Positions 38,503 to 49,633 are shown, counted from the first letter of the stretch. The stretch: 64,000 nt of DNA from Advenella mandrilli (GCF_016595155.1 NZ_JAENGP010000009.1:117055-181054), one strand, 5' to 3'. The notes: generated by a model not told the origin, from the letters alone. Translations and numbers: made by a program.

Positions 38503-38676
38503 TTCATTTCCTTTTCAATACCCTCGGCTCGTTACACCGATAAGGCTGATGGATAAGATAAAAATATAAAAAACAGACTGATTGCGACAATATGCGCAAG
38601 ATCAACCTGATGAAGAACCGGAAGATTATAGCTTATTTTTATTGTTTTTATGTAATTGTAAAACGGGATATAAGAT

Positions 38677-38712
38677 AAAAAGCAGAAAAGGCCAAGACCT
38701 TTTCTGCTTTTT
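38677..38712 (-). terminator. Terminator or attenuator between rpsD and rpoA
   Basis: A perfect 15-bp inverted repeat (38677-38691 and 38698-38712) with a 6-nt loop and a U-rich 3' side on the reverse strand lies 8 bp after the rpsD stop. It sits inside the alpha operon and could uncouple rpoA-rplQ from upstream ribosomal genes. Confidence 0.8.
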
Positions 38713-38719
38713 CACGACA

Positions 38720-39343
38720 TTAACGAGAATACAATTCAACAACCATTGATTCATTAATATCACGCGCAACATCTGCACGATCTGGGGCTTGCTTGAATGT
38801 GCCAGTTAGTTTGGCAGCATCTACCTCGACCCATTGTGGCAGACCATTACCGGTTGCCAGATCCAAAGACTCTTTGATACGAGCCTGGCCTTTGGATTTT
38901 TCACGTACGGAAATGATGTCTCCGCTTTTGATAAGCATTGAAGGAATGTCGGCTTTGTGGCCGTTCAGTTCAATCGCTCCGTGGCTGACCAGCTGACGTG
39001 CTTCGGCGCGTGTAGAGCCAAAACCCATGCGGTATACCACGTTATCAAGGCGAGATTCCAACAACTGAATCAGGGTCTCGCCTGTGTTGCCACGGCGACG
39101 CTCAGCTTCAGCAAAGTATTTACGGAATTGTTTTTCAAGTACGCCGTACATACGTTTGAGTTTTTGTTTCTCGCGCAACTGTAAACCATAATCGGAAGTA
39201 CGGGCACCGGAAGTGCGGCCGTGCTGACCTGGTTTGGAATCCAGTTTACATTTGGAATCCAAAGAGCGACGTGCACTCTTCAGAAATAAATCAATACCTT
39301 CACGACGTGAAAGTTTACATTTTGGTCCAGTATATCGTGCCAT
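38720..39343 (-). CDS. rpsD: 30S ribosomal protein S4
   Basis: Primary 16S rRNA-binding protein of 207 residues, often also the repressor of the alpha operon in enterics. The N-terminal domain ([16 protein letters not shown]) and the S4 RNA-binding domain ([28 protein letters not shown], near 95-125) are clear. It is followed by a strong hairpin before rpoA. Confidence 0.98.
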   Translation of the reverse strand: MARYTGPKCKLSRREGIDLFLKSARRSLDSKCKLDSKPGQHGRTSGARTSDYGLQLREKQKLKRMYGVLEKQFRKYFAEAERRRGNTGETLIQLLESRLDNVVYRMGFGSTRAEARQLVSHGAIELNGHKADIPSMLIKSGDIISVREKSKGQARIKESLDLATGNGLPQWVEVDAAKLTGTFKQAPDRADVARDINESMVVELYSR

Positions 39344-39360
39344 TATGTTCCCTTAATATA

Positions 39361-39759
39361 TTAGATACGGCGGCGTTTAGGAGGGCGGCAACCGTTATGC
39401 GGAACTGGCGTGATATCAGAGATACTTGAAATTTTGATACCTAGCGCATTCAATGCACGTATTGAAGATTCACGACCAGGACCAGGGCCCTTTACGCGCA
39501 CTTCAAGTGTTTTGATACCAAATTCCAATGCTACACGTCCCGCTGACTCGGCTGCAACCTGCGCTGCAAAAGGCGTCGATTTGCGTGAGCCTTTAAAGCC
39601 CGCGCCACCCGACGTCGCCCATGACAAGGCATTGCCTTGACGGTCAGTAATTGTGATGATTGTGTTGTTAAAAGATGCATGAACGTGCGCAATGCCGTCC
39701 GATACAACCTTTTTAATTTTTTTGCGTGCGCGATTTGCGCCGCTAGAAGCTTTCGCCAT
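39361..39759 (-). CDS. rpsK: 30S ribosomal protein S11
   Basis: Platform protein of the small subunit, 132 residues. [21 protein letters not shown] near 22-42 and the C-terminal [15 protein letters not shown] are typical. It lies between rpsM and rpsD in the alpha operon. Confidence 0.98.
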   Translation of the reverse strand: MAKASSGANRARKKIKKVVSDGIAHVHASFNNTIITITDRQGNALSWATSGGAGFKGSRKSTPFAAQVAAESAGRVALEFGIKTLEVRVKGPGPGRESSIRALNALGIKISSISDITPVPHNGCRPPKRRRI

Positions 39760-39774
39760 AATAACCTACCCCGA

Positions 39775-40140
39775 TTATTTCTTCAGTGATTGAGCTGCAC
39801 GACGCGGTCCTTTACGGGTACGCGCATTCGTACGAGTGCGCTGACCACGGACGGGCAGTCCACGTCTGTGGCGCATGCCACGATAAGTTCCCAAGTCGAT
39901 TAAGCGTTTAATCGAAAGTTGTACTTCACGTCGCAAATCACCCTCAACCGTGAACGTTCCAATCTGTTCACGAATTTTCTCGAGTTCTACATCTGTCAGG
40001 TCTTTGACTTTTTTATCGAATGGTACACCTGATGCTTCGCAAATCTGACGAGAGCGGGTGCGTCCAATACCAAAAATAGCGGTAAGACCGATTTCTGCAT
40101 GTTGATGCGGCGGAATGTTGATGCCTGCAATACGGGCCAT
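39775..40140 (-). CDS. rpsM: 30S ribosomal protein S13
   Basis: Head protein of the small subunit, 121 residues. [20 protein letters not shown] starts it, and [20 protein letters not shown] near 92-111 is the conserved basic tail. It follows rpmJ. Confidence 0.98.
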   Translation of the reverse strand: MARIAGINIPPHQHAEIGLTAIFGIGRTRSRQICEASGVPFDKKVKDLTDVELEKIREQIGTFTVEGDLRREVQLSIKRLIDLGTYRGMRHRRGLPVRGQRTRTNARTRKGPRRAAQSLKK

Positions 40141-40172
40141 GACTGTTCCTCGTTAAGTCGTTAACGCAGGGA

Positions 40173-40286
40173 TTAACCCTGGCGTTGCTTGTGACGCGGA
40201 TCTGTACAAATTACTCGTACAACTCCGTGACGTTTAATGATCTTGCAATTACGGCAGATCTTTTTAACCGATGCCATTACCTTCAT
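40173..40286 (-). CDS. rpmJ: 50S ribosomal protein L36
   Basis: A 37-residue protein, [20 protein letters not shown] at its start, of the zinc-binding (C+) type with CRNC, a further Cys (VICTD) and His (PRHK). AGGAG lies before the ATG. It sits between infA and rpsM, its usual position; it is short and easy to miss. Confidence 0.96.
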   Translation of the reverse strand: MKVMASVKKICRNCKIIKRHGVVRVICTDPRHKQRQG

Positions 40287-40310
40287 TGGTTGACTCCTAA
40301 TTGTTCCCGC

Positions 40311-40529
40311 TTATTTAGAGCGGAATACGATTCTGGCGCGTGAAAGGTCATATGGAGTTAACTCCACAGTAACCTTGTCACCCGGAAGAATCCGAATATA
40401 GTGCATACGCATTTTGCCAGAGATATAGCCTAAAACCATATGGCCATTTTCCAGTTTAATACGAAAAGTTGCGTTGGGGAGGTTTTCGATAACCTCTCCC
40501 TGCATTTGTATGACGTCGTCCTTGGCCAT
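40311..40529 (-). CDS. infA: Translation initiation factor IF-1
   Basis: Small OB-fold factor of 72 residues that binds the ribosomal A site during initiation. [20 protein letters not shown] and the C-terminal [13 protein letters not shown] match the family. It lies between secY and rpmJ, as in other betaproteobacteria. Confidence 0.98.
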   Translation of the reverse strand: MAKDDVIQMQGEVIENLPNATFRIKLENGHMVLGYISGKMRMHYIRILPGDKVTVELTPYDLSRARIVFRSK

Positions 40530-40534
40530 GATTA

Positions 40535-41869
40535 TTATCTCATTGGTAAATTCGTACCCTTGAAACTGGTTTTCTTGAGTAGTGAATCATATTGGTGCGA
40601 CATCATGTAAGCCTGAACCTGAGCCATAAAGTCCATGGTCACCACCACAATAATTAACAGTGAGGTGCCACCCAGATAAAATGGTACATTCTGCCACTGC
40701 ATTCTAAGGAACTCAGGAACCAGACACACCAGCGTGATGTAAATGGCGCCTACCAGCGTTAAACGCATTAATATTTTATCAATATATTTTGCCGTTTGCT
40801 GACCTGGACGAATACCTGGTACAAATGCACCACTTTTCTTCAGGTTATCTGCTGTTTCACGACTGTTGAAAACAAGAGCCGTATAGAAAAAACAGAAGAA
40901 TATAATCAAAGCAGTAAATACAGTGACATAAAGCGGTTGACCAGGCTGCAAAGCAGCTGATATATCACTTAGCCAGCGAATTTGGCCTGCACTTGAAAAC
41001 CAGTTCGCAATTGTAGCCGGAAACAAAATAATTGAAGATGCAAAAATTGGGGGAATAACGCCCGACATATTCAACTTCAGTGGCAAATGAGAACTTTGAC
41101 CACCATAAATTTTATTTCCAACCTGACGTTTAGCATAGTTCACGGTAATGCGGCGCTGACCACGTTCGACAAATACAACCAAAGCAATTATCGCCACGAC
41201 CAGCGCAAGAATGAACAAGGCTGCAACCGTTCCGATCTGATTCTGGCTTACAAGCTCGAACATGCTTGCCAGTGCAGTGGGCAAACCGGCCACAATACCT
41301 GCAAAAATCAGGATTGAAATACCGTTACCCAAACCACGTTCGGTGATTTGCTCACCCAGCCACATTACAAACATGGTACCCGTTACCAGGCTAACCACCG
41401 TCGTGAAGACAAACATGGCTCCCGGAGTGATAACCAGACTTGGTTGTGCCTGTAAGGTTGCTGCAATACCAAATGACTGTACCAACGCTAATACAACAGT
41501 GAAATAGCGGGTGTACTGGGTAATCTTGCGACGACCCGATTCACCCTCTTTTTTCAGGGCTTCCAGGGATGGCACGACCGCTGTCACCAGCTGCATGATG
41601 ATCGATGCCGAAATATACGGCATGATACCCAATGCAAACACGGAGAAGCGCTCGAGAGCACCACCGGAAAACATGTTAAAAAGACCCAGAATTCCGTCTG
41701 ACTGTGTATTAAACAGATCCTGCATGGCACCAGGGTTGATGCCAGGAACAGGAATATGTGTACCGAAACGGTACACAATCAGAGCAAGAATCAGGAACAC
41801 AAGTCGCTGTTTAAGGTCGCCGTATTTTTTACCGCTACCTGCTTTACCTGCTGCCTGCGCTTTAGCCAC
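40535..41869 (-). CDS. secY: Preprotein translocase subunit SecY
   Basis: Channel subunit of the SecYEG translocon in the inner membrane; 444 residues with ten transmembrane helices. Family blocks are [22 protein letters not shown] near 24-45 and [16 protein letters not shown] near 345-360. It follows rplO in the spc operon. Confidence 0.98.
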   Translation of the reverse strand: MAKAQAAGKAGSGKKYGDLKQRLVFLILALIVYRFGTHIPVPGINPGAMQDLFNTQSDGILGLFNMFSGGALERFSVFALGIMPYISASIIMQLVTAVVPSLEALKKEGESGRRKITQYTRYFTVVLALVQSFGIAATLQAQPSLVITPGAMFVFTTVVSLVTGTMFVMWLGEQITERGLGNGISILIFAGIVAGLPTALASMFELVSQNQIGTVAALFILALVVAIIALVVFVERGQRRITVNYAKRQVGNKIYGGQSSHLPLKLNMSGVIPPIFASSIILFPATIANWFSSAGQIRWLSDISAALQPGQPLYVTVFTALIIFFCFFYTALVFNSRETADNLKKSGAFVPGIRPGQQTAKYIDKILMRLTLVGAIYITLVCLVPEFLRMQWQNVPFYLGGTSLLIIVVVTMDFMAQVQAYMMSHQYDSLLKKTSFKGTNLPMR

Positions 41870-41881
41870 TTTTACCCCTTT

Positions 41882-42322
41882 TTAAGCGAGTGATCCGCCA
41901 GCGGCTTCAATTGCAGCGCGAGCACCTGCTGTGGCGGTTAAGCCATTCAGGGAGACTTTGCGTGACAATTCACCGGACAGGATGACCTTGGCGTAACGAA
42001 CGCTTTGGCCAATAACACCAGCTTGTTTTAAAACCTGAACGTCGATGACATCAGCTTCCATTTTCTGTAAATCAGACAAACGCACTTCTGCATGCAAATG
42101 CCGACCCAGTGGTGTGAAACCGCGTTTTGGCAATCGACGTTGCAAAGGCATCTGACCACCCTCAAAGCCGACTTTATGAAAGCCGCCTGTGCGTGATTTC
42201 TGACCTTTGTGACCACGACCTGCTGTTTTACCAAAGCCAGAGCCAATGCCGCGACCTACGCGACGTTTGACATGCTTGCTTCCAGCAGCAGGAGCTAACG
42301 TATTGAGTTGCATTTCAGACAT
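41882..42322 (-). CDS. rplO: 50S ribosomal protein L15
   Basis: Large-subunit assembly protein, 146 residues. The basic glycine-rich N-terminus ([20 protein letters not shown] near 21-40) and [18 protein letters not shown] are typical. It is 10 bp after rpmD. Confidence 0.98.
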   Translation of the reverse strand: MSEMQLNTLAPAAGSKHVKRRVGRGIGSGFGKTAGRGHKGQKSRTGGFHKVGFEGGQMPLQRRLPKRGFTPLGRHLHAEVRLSDLQKMEADVIDVQVLKQAGVIGQSVRYAKVILSGELSRKVSLNGLTATAGARAAIEAAGGSLA

Positions 42323-42332
42323 CTCTATTCCT

Positions 42333-42521
42333 TTAGGCTTCTGATACTGACACGAGATAACCCACTTTACGGATCATCCCACGAACTTCGGGCGTATCAA
42401 GCAACACACGGCTGCTGTTCACTTTACCCAAACCCAGACCACGAACGGTATCGCGGTGGTCGCGTTTGGTGCCAATGACAGAGCGAACCAGTGTTACTTT
42501 AATTTGTTTATTCTGTGCCAT
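42333..42521 (-). CDS. rpmD: 50S ribosomal protein L30
   Basis: Small large-subunit protein of 62 residues; [20 protein letters not shown] and [20 protein letters not shown] match the family. It starts 3 bp after the rpsE stop. Confidence 0.97.
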   Translation of the reverse strand: MAQNKQIKVTLVRSVIGTKRDHRDTVRGLGLGKVNSSRVLLDTPEVRGMIRKVGYLVSVSEA

Positions 42522-42524
42522 GAT

Positions 42525-43046
42525 TTACCCCAGAATGTCTTCAACGGATTTACCGCGTTTGGCAGCCACTTCAGATGGCGTCAAACATGCGTTCAAACCG
42601 TTCAAGGTTGCGCGTACCAGGTTGTATGGATTGCTTGAACCCAAGCTTTTTGCAACCACGTTACGTACACCCATTACTTCGAAAATCGCACGCATTGGGC
42701 CACCGGCGATAACGCCAGTACCTTCTGCCGCTGGAGAGATCAGAACGGTGGATGCACCGTGCTTGCCTACTACAGTGTGATGCAGAGTGCCATTGTTCAG
42801 GGCAATCTTGACCATGCCACGACGGGCCTGTTCCATTGCTTTCTGAACTGCTACCGGCACTTCACGTGCTTTACCTTTGCCCATGCCGATGCGACCATCG
42901 CCATCTCCAACCACGGTTAACGCTGCAAAGCTCATGGTGCGACCGCCCTTGACTACTTTGCTGACGCGGTTAACCGCGATCATTTTTTCACGAAAACCGT
43001 CATCGCGTTCTTGTTCAGGGGCGTTTTTGCCTTGTGCTTTAGCCAT
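42525..43046 (-). CDS. rpsE: 30S ribosomal protein S5
   Basis: Decoding-accuracy protein of 173 residues. The S5 double-stranded RNA-binding domain ([20 protein letters not shown] near 18-37) and the C-terminal domain ([19 protein letters not shown]) are clear. It lies between rplR and rpmD. Confidence 0.98.
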   Translation of the reverse strand: MAKAQGKNAPEQERDDGFREKMIAVNRVSKVVKGGRTMSFAALTVVGDGDGRIGMGKGKAREVPVAVQKAMEQARRGMVKIALNNGTLHHTVVGKHGASTVLISPAAEGTGVIAGGPMRAIFEVMGVRNVVAKSLGSSNPYNLVRATLNGLNACLTPSEVAAKRGKSVEDILG

Positions 43047-43061
43047 TTGACAATTCCTCGC

Positions 43062-43427
43062 TTAGAACTTGAGACCGGCTTCACGCGCGGCTTCTGCCAA
43101 CGCCTTAACACGGCCATGATAACGGAAACCCGAACGGTCAAATGCGACCGATTCGATACCTGCGGCTTTGGCTTTCTCGGCAACACGTTTACCTACGATA
43201 ACCGCTGCCTCGACATTGCCGCCATTCTTTTTGTCATCAGCCAGTTCTTTACGAACTTCTGCTTCAAGAGTAGATGCGCTGAATAACACTTTGTCGCCTT
43301 CTGGCGAAATAACGTTCGCGTAAATGTGCAGATTGGAACGATATACAGATAAGCGATACATACGCAATTCTGAAATCTTCCGGCGTGTAGCCACTGCACG
43401 ACGCAAACGGAATACTTTCTTGTCCAT
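43062..43427 (-). CDS. rplR: 50S ribosomal protein L18
   Basis: 5S rRNA-binding protein of 121 residues; [16 protein letters not shown] and the C-terminal [20 protein letters not shown] match the family. It lies between rplF and rpsE. Confidence 0.98.
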   Translation of the reverse strand: MDKKVFRLRRAVATRRKISELRMYRLSVYRSNLHIYANVISPEGDKVLFSASTLEAEVRKELADDKKNGGNVEAAVIVGKRVAEKAKAAGIESVAFDRSGFRYHGRVKALAEAAREAGLKF

Positions 43428-43448
43428 GATTTATCCTTGCCTGCGCTA

Positions 43449-43982
43449 TTATTTCTTCTTAACTTCTTTGATGATAACCTGCTCACCCGCATAACGAACA
43501 CCTTTGCCTTTGTAAGGCTCTGGTGGACGATAGCCACGAATTTTAGCAGCAACCTGTCCTACCACCTGTTTGTCGTAACCTTTCAGAACGATTTCTGTCT
43601 GGCTTGGACATTCGGCTTTTACACCTTCTGGCAGCGGATGGATGACATCATGAGAGAAGCCAAGATCCATTTTTAGCGCATTGCCCTGAACCTGTGCACG
43701 GAAACCCACACCGATCAGATTCAGGCGACGCTCAAAACCTGTGCTAACACCGGTAACCATATTGTTTACCAGGGCACGCAATGTACCTGACATTGCTTTG
43801 GCATGACGCGTTTCATTAGTTACTGCGAAAGACAATTTGCCGTCATCAAGGGTAATGACAACTTCGCCATTCAGTTCCTGGTTCAGTTCGCCCAAAGGAC
43901 CTTTCACATTGATGTTATTGGGCGCAATGTGAACTTCCACACCGTTAGGTACAATAACTGGATATTTTGCTATACGTGACAT
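43449..43982 (-). CDS. rplF: 50S ribosomal protein L6
   Basis: Protein of 177 residues with two L6 domains. The start [17 protein letters not shown] at ATG 43982 has AAGGAGAA upstream; the open frame extends to 44021 into rpsH but that part is not L6. The C-terminal [19 protein letters not shown] is the family hallmark. Confidence 0.98.
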   Translation of the reverse strand: MSRIAKYPVIVPNGVEVHIAPNNINVKGPLGELNQELNGEVVITLDDGKLSFAVTNETRHAKAMSGTLRALVNNMVTGVSTGFERRLNLIGVGFRAQVQGNALKMDLGFSHDVIHPLPEGVKAECPSQTEIVLKGYDKQVVGQVAAKIRGYRPPEPYKGKGVRYAGEQVIIKEVKKK

Positions 43983-43992
43983 TGAATTCTCC

Positions 43993-44388
43993 TTATGCCA
44001 CATAACACAGAACTTCGCCACCCACGCCTTCAGAGCGTGCTTTGCGATCTGTCATGACACCGCGCGAAGTTGAAACGATTGCGACACCAAGACCGTTCAT
44101 CACTTGCGGGATGGAACCACGACCTTTGTAGATACGCAAACCAGGACGTGAAACGCGATCAATACGTTCGATCACGGGACGACCTGCATAATATTTCAGT
44201 GAAATTTCAAGCTCGGGCTTGGCTTTTTCACCTTTAATTTCGAAGCTTTCGATATAACCTTCATCTTTCAGCACAGCAGCAATAGCCGCTTTCAGCTTAG
44301 AGGAGGGCATAGATACCGAAACTTTCTCGACCTGTTGGGCGTTACGGATACGCGTCAACATATCGGCGATTGGATCGCTCATGCTCAT
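43993..44388 (-). CDS. rpsH: 30S ribosomal protein S8
   Basis: Central-domain 16S rRNA-binding protein of 131 residues, [18 protein letters not shown] at the start and [13 protein letters not shown] near 108-120. In enterics it represses the spc operon; whether it does so here cannot be read. A second ATG at codon 3 is also possible. Confidence 0.98.
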   Translation of the reverse strand: MSMSDPIADMLTRIRNAQQVEKVSVSMPSSKLKAAIAAVLKDEGYIESFEIKGEKAKPELEISLKYYAGRPVIERIDRVSRPGLRIYKGRGSIPQVMNGLGVAIVSTSRGVMTDRKARSEGVGGEVLCYVA

Positions 44389-44398
44389 TTATATTCTC

Positions 44399-44704
44399 CT
44401 ACCAGCTTGCTTTAGTCATACCAGGCACTTCACCGCGCATTGCCATTTCGCGCAGTTTGTGACGAGTCAAACCAAACTTGCTGAACACGCCACGAGGACG
44501 GCCAGTAATTACACAACGATTACGCATGCGTGTTGGATTGGCATTGCGAGGTAATTGTTGCACTTTCAGACGGGCGACATAGCGCTCTTCGTCTGATTTA
44601 GATGTGTCGTTAATGATCGCTGTCAATTCGGCACGTTTGGCTGCAAATTTTGCAACCAGTTTTGCGCGTTTGATATCGCGATTGATGAGTGATAGTTTTG
44701 CCAC
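44399..44704 (-). CDS. rpsN: 30S ribosomal protein S14
   Basis: Long, zinc-free form of 101 residues. The C-terminal block [20 protein letters not shown] is typical, without the CxxC pairs of the short zinc form. It lies between rplE and rpsH. Confidence 0.98.
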   Translation of the reverse strand: MAKLSLINRDIKRAKLVAKFAAKRAELTAIINDTSKSDEERYVARLKVQQLPRNANPTRMRNRCVITGRPRGVFSKFGLTRHKLREMAMRGEVPGMTKASW

Positions 44705-44715
44705 GTCATCGCCCC

Positions 44716-45255
44716 TTAGTTACGAAACGGGAAGCTGAATGCTGTGAGCAGCGCTTTCGCTTCTTCGTCAGTCTTAGCAGTTGTAATGATGCTGATATTC
44801 AGACCACGCAGTGCATCAATTTTGTCGTATTCAATTTCAGGGAAAATGATTTGCTCTTTAACCCCAACGTTGTAGTTACCACGACCATCGAAAGCACGAC
44901 CGGAAATACCGCGGAAGTCACGTACACGTGGCAGTGCCACTGTCACCAGACGATCCAGAAACTCATACATGCGTTTGCCACGTAGAGTAACCATACAACC
45001 AATAGGATAGTCTTCGCGAATCTTGAAACCGGCAATCGCCTTGCGGGTTTTTGTCACGACTGGTTTTTGCCCTGCAATTTTAGTCAGGTCAGAAACGGCG
45101 TGTTCAATAACTTTCTTGTCTGCAACCGCTTCAGAAACGCCCATATTCAAAGTGATTTTGGTAATGCGAGGCACTTCCATGTCACTTTTATATTCGAACT
45201 TTTCTTTCAATTCGCCAGCAATCTTGCTTCTATACAAATCTTGTAAACGAGCCAT
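44716..45255 (-). CDS. rplE: 50S ribosomal protein L5
   Basis: 5S rRNA-binding protein of 179 residues; [40 protein letters not shown] near 68-87 and [19 protein letters not shown] match the family. It is 13 bp after rplX. Confidence 0.98.
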   Translation of the reverse strand: MARLQDLYRSKIAGELKEKFEYKSDMEVPRITKITLNMGVSEAVADKKVIEHAVSDLTKIAGQKPVVTKTRKAIAGFKIREDYPIGCMVTLRGKRMYEFLDRLVTVALPRVRDFRGISGRAFDGRGNYNVGVKEQIIFPEIEYDKIDALRGLNISIITTAKTDEEAKALLTAFSFPFRN

Positions 45256-45268
45256 TATATTGTGCCCC

Positions 45269-45589
45269 TTACGCTTTCACGCCAACGACAGCGCCGTTGG
45301 AACGATAAATACGGACTTTATGACCATCCACTTCTTTAACACCAACGCGATCAGCTTTACCTGTTTCTGGGTTAAACAAGCCCACATTTGAAATGTGGAT
45401 TGGCAGCGTTTTTTCAACGATACCGCCAGGATTATTTGTCATGGGATTAGGTTTTTGGTGTTTCTTAACGACGTTAACGCCTTCAACCAGAACGTGATCT
45501 GCGCCGACGCGAGCCAGCACAACACCACGACGCTTTTTGTCGCGTCCGGTCAAAACGATAACTTCATCACCTTTACGGATATTGTTCAT
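45269..45589 (-). CDS. rplX: 50S ribosomal protein L24
   Basis: Assembly-initiating large-subunit protein of 106 residues with an N-terminal KOW motif ([20 protein letters not shown]) and [14 protein letters not shown] near 36-49. It is 10 bp after rplN. Confidence 0.98.
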   Translation of the reverse strand: MNNIRKGDEVIVLTGRDKKRRGVVLARVGADHVLVEGVNVVKKHQKPNPMTNNPGGIVEKTLPIHISNVGLFNPETGKADRVGVKEVDGHKVRIYRSNGAVVGVKA

Positions 45590-45599
45590 CGTTACCCTC

Positions 45600-45968
45600 T
45601 TATAACACTTCAGGTGCCAGAGACACGATTTTCATAAAGCGCTCTGTACGCAATTCACGCGTAACAGGGCCGAAAATGCGAGTACCGATTGGCTCCAGCT
45701 TGGCATTGAGCAATACAGCTGCATTACCGCCGAAACGGATTAATGAGCCATCTTTACGACGAACGCCCTTAGCGGTACGAACAACAACCGCATTATAAAT
45801 TTCGCCTTTTTTGACGCGTCCGCGCGGCGCTGCATCTTTAACACTAACTTTGATAATGTCACCGATGGCAGCATAACGGCGCTTGGAGCCACCTAACACC
45901 TTAATGCACATTATGCGGCGTGCACCAGTGTTATCAGCCACGTCTAGCGTGCTTTGCATTTGGATCAT
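45600..45968 (-). CDS. rplN: 50S ribosomal protein L14
   Basis: Protein of 122 residues; [20 protein letters not shown] and [20 protein letters not shown] are family blocks. It is the first gene of the spc operon. A sigma-70 promoter lies about 190 bp upstream. The S10 operon that often precedes it is not adjacent here; an amine transport locus is. Confidence 0.98.
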   Translation of the reverse strand: MIQMQSTLDVADNTGARRIMCIKVLGGSKRRYAAIGDIIKVSVKDAAPRGRVKKGEIYNAVVVRTAKGVRRKDGSLIRFGGNAAVLLNAKLEPIGTRIFGPVTRELRTERFMKIVSLAPEVL

Positions 45969-46355
45969 GATTATTCCTGTTCCAACTTAGTTACATATAC
46001 CGCCAAACAAAATGTGGCGGACCATATTCGCTTTCGCTATTCATATAACCAGTTTTGGTCCCGTCAGGTCGATTGGCGTTTAAACCAAGCCACCCTGGGT
46101 TGAAATCTGCTTAAATAAGAACTCTCCACCCACTGTAGAATGAGCGAAGACTATTACTATACACGATGCGCCCTGCTTTAGCAAGCATTTAAAGCGTTTT
46201 ATTTTGCTGGATAATACTTTAAAAACAACAATATATCCTGTCTTCCTGGCATTGATTTGAACATGCCTGGCCAGGCGTGACCAGCTACCTTTGTTTTTGC
46301 ACGGCAAACCGGGACAGGCTCCCGTTTGCCGTACCTGTTTTATTTGCCCGCCAGG
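45969..46355 (-). promoter_or_regulatory. spc operon promoter and leader
   Basis: No convincing gene lies in this 387-bp gap. On the reverse strand TTGCTA (46179-46184) and TATAGT (46156-46161) are spaced by exactly 17 bp, a good sigma-70 promoter for rplN and the genes after it. The leader is about 180 nt. A hairpin at 46301-46332 (ACGGCAAAC and GTTTGCCGT core) lies just after the PotC-like gene and may mark its transcript end, although it lacks a T-run on that strand. Confidence 0.7.
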
Positions 46356-47195
46356 CTAGCCGCCGTTTGTCTGGCCAAGACGCATTTTTTCGCCACGCCT
46401 CCTGAGCCATTCCAGGGTCAGGAGCATCACAATTGAAAACACGATGAGCATGGTTGCCGCAGCAGCAATGGTGGGGTTCAGGTTTTCCCGAATTCCACTG
46501 AACATAACCCTGGGTAACGTATATTGATCTGGTCCCGCCACAAATAAAGTAAGAACCACCTCGTCAAAAGAAATGCCAAAGGCAAACAGGCCGCCAGAAA
46601 TAACGCCGGGCGCAATAATCGGCAAGGTGATCTTAAAAAAGGCATACGCGGGTGACGCCCCCAGGCTGCTGGCCGCTTTCACCAGATTATGGTCAAAGCC
46701 TTCCAGTGTGGCCAATACGGTAATTACCACAAAAGGGACACCCAGCACGGCATGCATCAGAATCAGCAGCCAGATATTATTAGCCAGGCCCAAAGGCGCA
46801 AAAAACAGGTAAGCCGCCACCCCTACAATAACAACCGGCACCACCATGGGAGACACCAACAGGCTCATCATAAACGCCTTGCCGAAAAAATTGGCCCGAT
46901 TAAATCCCAGCGCCGCCAGGGTTCCCAATACCATGGCGATAAGGGTTGCCAGCGGTGCCACAATCAGGGTGTTTTTCAAACCCAGCATCCAGGTGGGTGA
47001 TGAAAAAAAGTTTTCGTACCAGCGCAGGGAAAAACCTTGTACCGGATAAACCAGAAACGTACTATCGCTAAACGACAGTGGCACAATCACCAGAATCGGT
47101 GTAATCAGGAACAGCAAAATCAGCGCGCAAATAATCCGGTGTAAATAGAACCAGACGATTTCCACACCGGTACGATTTCCTTTGATTTTTTTCAT
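46356..47195 (-). CDS. PotC-like ABC transporter permease
   Basis: Inner-membrane permease of a polyamine-type ABC importer; 279 residues, six membrane segments. The ATPase-contacting EAA loop is ATLEGFDHNLVKAASSLGASP near 163-183. The start overlaps the PotB-like gene by 4 bp. With the PotB-, PotA- and PotD-like proteins encoded in this locus it should import a small amine such as putrescine or spermidine; the substrate is inferred from family and neighbours. Confidence 0.9.
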   Translation of the reverse strand: MKKIKGNRTGVEIVWFYLHRIICALILLFLITPILVIVPLSFSDSTFLVYPVQGFSLRWYENFFSSPTWMLGLKNTLIVAPLATLIAMVLGTLAALGFNRANFFGKAFMMSLLVSPMVVPVVIVGVAAYLFFAPLGLANNIWLLILMHAVLGVPFVVITVLATLEGFDHNLVKAASSLGASPAYAFFKITLPIIAPGVISGGLFAFGISFDEVVLTLFVAGPDQYTLPRVMFSGIRENLNPTIAAAATMLIVFSIVMLLTLEWLRRRGEKMRLGQTNGG

Positions 47196-48451
47196 GCGAG
47201 CCTCACTTTACCACTGCCAACCAGCCGGTTATACACGGCATACAGAATAAGGGTGGCCAGCAACAGGAACATGCCCAGCGCCGCTGCCAGACCCCAATTA
47301 ATGGAACCGTTGGTATAAAAGGCAATAAAATAACTAATCATCTGGTCTTTGGGACCACCCAGCAATGCCGGGGTAATGTAGTAGCCAATAGAAGTAATAA
47401 AAACCAGCAGGCAGCCGGCACTGACACCCGCCACCGTCTGGGGAAAATACACCTTCCAGAAACTGGCAATGGGGTGACAGCCCAGTGATATGGCGGCACG
47501 GATATAAGTGGGCGAAATGCCTTTCATGACGCTATAAATAGGCAAAATCATGAATGGCAGCATAATATGCACCATTGAGATATAAACCCCGATCCGGTTA
47601 AACACCAGCTGTATGGGCTGGTCAACAAACCCTGCCCACACCAGAAAACCATTGATAATTCCACCGTTTTGCAACAGAACAATCCAGGCGGCCGTACGCA
47701 CCAACAGCGAGGTCCAGAATGGCAGCAAGACCAGAATCATCAGCAGGTTGCCGGTTTTTGCCGGCAAGGTTGCCAGCAAATAAGACAAGGGGTAGGCCAG
47801 AATCAAGGTACACAGGGTCACCACCAGCGCCATTTTAAAGGTGCGCAAATAGATATCCAGAAAAATGGATTCTGACGCGCCGGCACTGACAATCTCATTC
47901 TGGTCGTTATATTTCATGTCCAGGGCTGTGAGCAAGTAAAAAGCGGTTAACTCATTTGAATTACGCTTAAACAGTGCCCAGGTTGCCGGGTCAGCCCAGC
48001 GGCCATCTATATGTTCAAATTCGCTCCGGTACGAGCCAACTGTTTCGGGCAGCGGCATTTTACGCAGGGTCTTTGATAACAGGCTGCGGGCCCCCGGTTC
48101 CTCAAAATTCAGCCGTCGCATCAGATCACCCGAGGTACGCGCCTGTTTGGCCGTGGCCAGGTCCTGCGCCAATGCCTGGTAAAAGCGTTCCTGCAACGGT
48201 TGACCCACTTCCCAATCACGTAACTGTTCACTTGTTATGGGCAATACAGAAACCACTTCAGGGTTTTCGATGCTTTTATTCAGAAAAGACAGGATGGGCG
48301 CCACAAATAACAATAAAAGAAAAAGAACCAAAGGAACGACCAGGCCAAATGCCTTGACCTTATTGCGTTTGGTTGATGTTGCAAATTTTGTTTGCAGTGC
48401 CGCCGCTTCGCTGGCAGACATGGCTGGTTTTGTGATTGCCATCTGACTCAT
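47192..48451 (-). CDS. PotB-like ABC transporter permease
   Basis: Permease of 419 residues, longer than E. coli PotB because a periplasmic insert of about 130 residues follows the first membrane segment (about 35-55). Five further segments follow, with an EAA-like loop YSVMKGISPTYIRAAISLGCHP. It overlaps the PotC-like gene by 4 bp and lies 51 bp after the ATPase gene. Confidence 0.9.
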   Translation of the reverse strand: MSQMAITKPAMSASEAAALQTKFATSTKRNKVKAFGLVVPLVLFLLLLFVAPILSFLNKSIENPEVVSVLPITSEQLRDWEVGQPLQERFYQALAQDLATAKQARTSGDLMRRLNFEEPGARSLLSKTLRKMPLPETVGSYRSEFEHIDGRWADPATWALFKRNSNELTAFYLLTALDMKYNDQNEIVSAGASESIFLDIYLRTFKMALVVTLCTLILAYPLSYLLATLPAKTGNLLMILVLLPFWTSLLVRTAAWIVLLQNGGIINGFLVWAGFVDQPIQLVFNRIGVYISMVHIMLPFMILPIYSVMKGISPTYIRAAISLGCHPIASFWKVYFPQTVAGVSAGCLLVFITSIGYYITPALLGGPKDQMISYFIAFYTNGSINWGLAAALGMFLLLATLILYAVYNRLVGSGKVRLA

Positions 48452-48502
48452 TATCCCCTCCTTTGGACGCTTTGCCGACTAGCCCGCTACTGCTGGCTGA
48501 CC

Positions 48503-49615
48503 TTACTGATAGGGATCAAGAACACGCACAAACTCCCGCTTCCAGCCCACATTGATCCGGCTACCCGTTTTCAGGGTCTGGCTAAGCATGGCAATGGGTT
48601 GCTTGACCACAAAGTTCGGATTGTCATACAGGTTCAGGCGCAAACGGACATGATCACCAAAATAAACAAATTCCAGAATTTCGCCCTGTGCGTTCTGCTC
48701 GGTGCTTCCGGCAGGCGGATCAATCACGACACGTTCAGGGCGAATGGAAACCGACACCAGATCACCGGTTTTCAGGGTCTGATTGGCCAGCACACCCTGC
48801 ATCTGGCTGCCATTGTCAAGCAGAACCGTGCCATACCCGCCCTCAACCCCGGTAATCCGGCCATGCGTACGATTATTCTCGCCAATAAAGTTAGCCACGA
48901 ATGAAGTGACTGGACGCTCGTACAGCGCTTCGGGTGAATCGATTTGCTGAATAATGCCATCATTGAAAACAGCCACACGATTGGACATGGTCAGGGCCTC
49001 ACCCTGGTCGTGGGTCACATACACCACGGTAATACCCAGCTTGTGGTGCAAGCGCTTAATCTCATATTGCATATGCTCGCGCAATTGCTTGTCCAGGGCC
49101 CCCAACGGCTCATCCATTAAGACCACCTGGGGTTCAAACACCAATGCCCTGGCCAATGCCACCCGTTGTTGTTGCCCACCCGACAGCTGGGCGGGAAAAC
49201 GGCTACCGAATTGATTTAGCTGAACCATGGCCAGACCGTTTTCCACCCGTTTTTTTATGTCATCCTTACCCACCCCCCTGACTTTTAATGGAAAGGCCAG
49301 GTTTTCGGCCACCGTCATGTGCGGAAACAGGGCATAGTTCTGGAACACCATGCCAATATTGCGTTTGTAAGCAGGTACATCGTCCAGCGAGCGCCCGGCC
49401 AGCTCTATGGTTCCCGAAGTGGGCGTTTCAAAGCCGGCCAGCATCATCAGGCTGGTTGTTTTACCTGAACCTGACGGGCCCAGCAATGTCAGGAACTCTC
49501 CATGTTGAATATCAAGATTCAGGTTTTTGACAATCATGGAACGTCCGTCGTAGCTTTTCTGAACATTCCTGAACCGCACCAGGATATCCGTGTTATTGCT
49601 GTCAGGTCCAGACAT
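48503..49615 (-). CDS. PotA-like ABC transporter ATPase
   Basis: Nucleotide-binding subunit of 370 residues from ATG 49615; an ATG two codons earlier (49621) is also possible, but its GGAG is only three bases away. Walker A GPSGSGKTT near 45, signature LSGGQQQRVALARAL near 140 and Walker B VVLMDEPLGALD near 160. A C-terminal TOBE domain (about 285-365) is typical of PotA/FbpC. It is the first transporter gene in the run and follows the class III aminotransferase gene with an 18-bp gap. Confidence 0.93.
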   Translation of the reverse strand: MSGPDSNNTDILVRFRNVQKSYDGRSMIVKNLNLDIQHGEFLTLLGPSGSGKTTSLMMLAGFETPTSGTIELAGRSLDDVPAYKRNIGMVFQNYALFPHMTVAENLAFPLKVRGVGKDDIKKRVENGLAMVQLNQFGSRFPAQLSGGQQQRVALARALVFEPQVVLMDEPLGALDKQLREHMQYEIKRLHHKLGITVVYVTHDQGEALTMSNRVAVFNDGIIQQIDSPEALYERPVTSFVANFIGENNRTHGRITGVEGGYGTVLLDNGSQMQGVLANQTLKTGDLVSVSIRPERVVIDPPAGSTEQNAQGEILEFVYFGDHVRLRLNLYDNPNFVVKQPIAMLSQTLKTGSRINVGWKREFVRVLDPYQ

Positions 49616-49633
49616 AAGCATTATCTCCTTGGC

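Noticed and set aside
46080..46307. 75-codon open frame on the minus strand before rplN
   Set aside because: It covers the spc promoter itself and has no family features.
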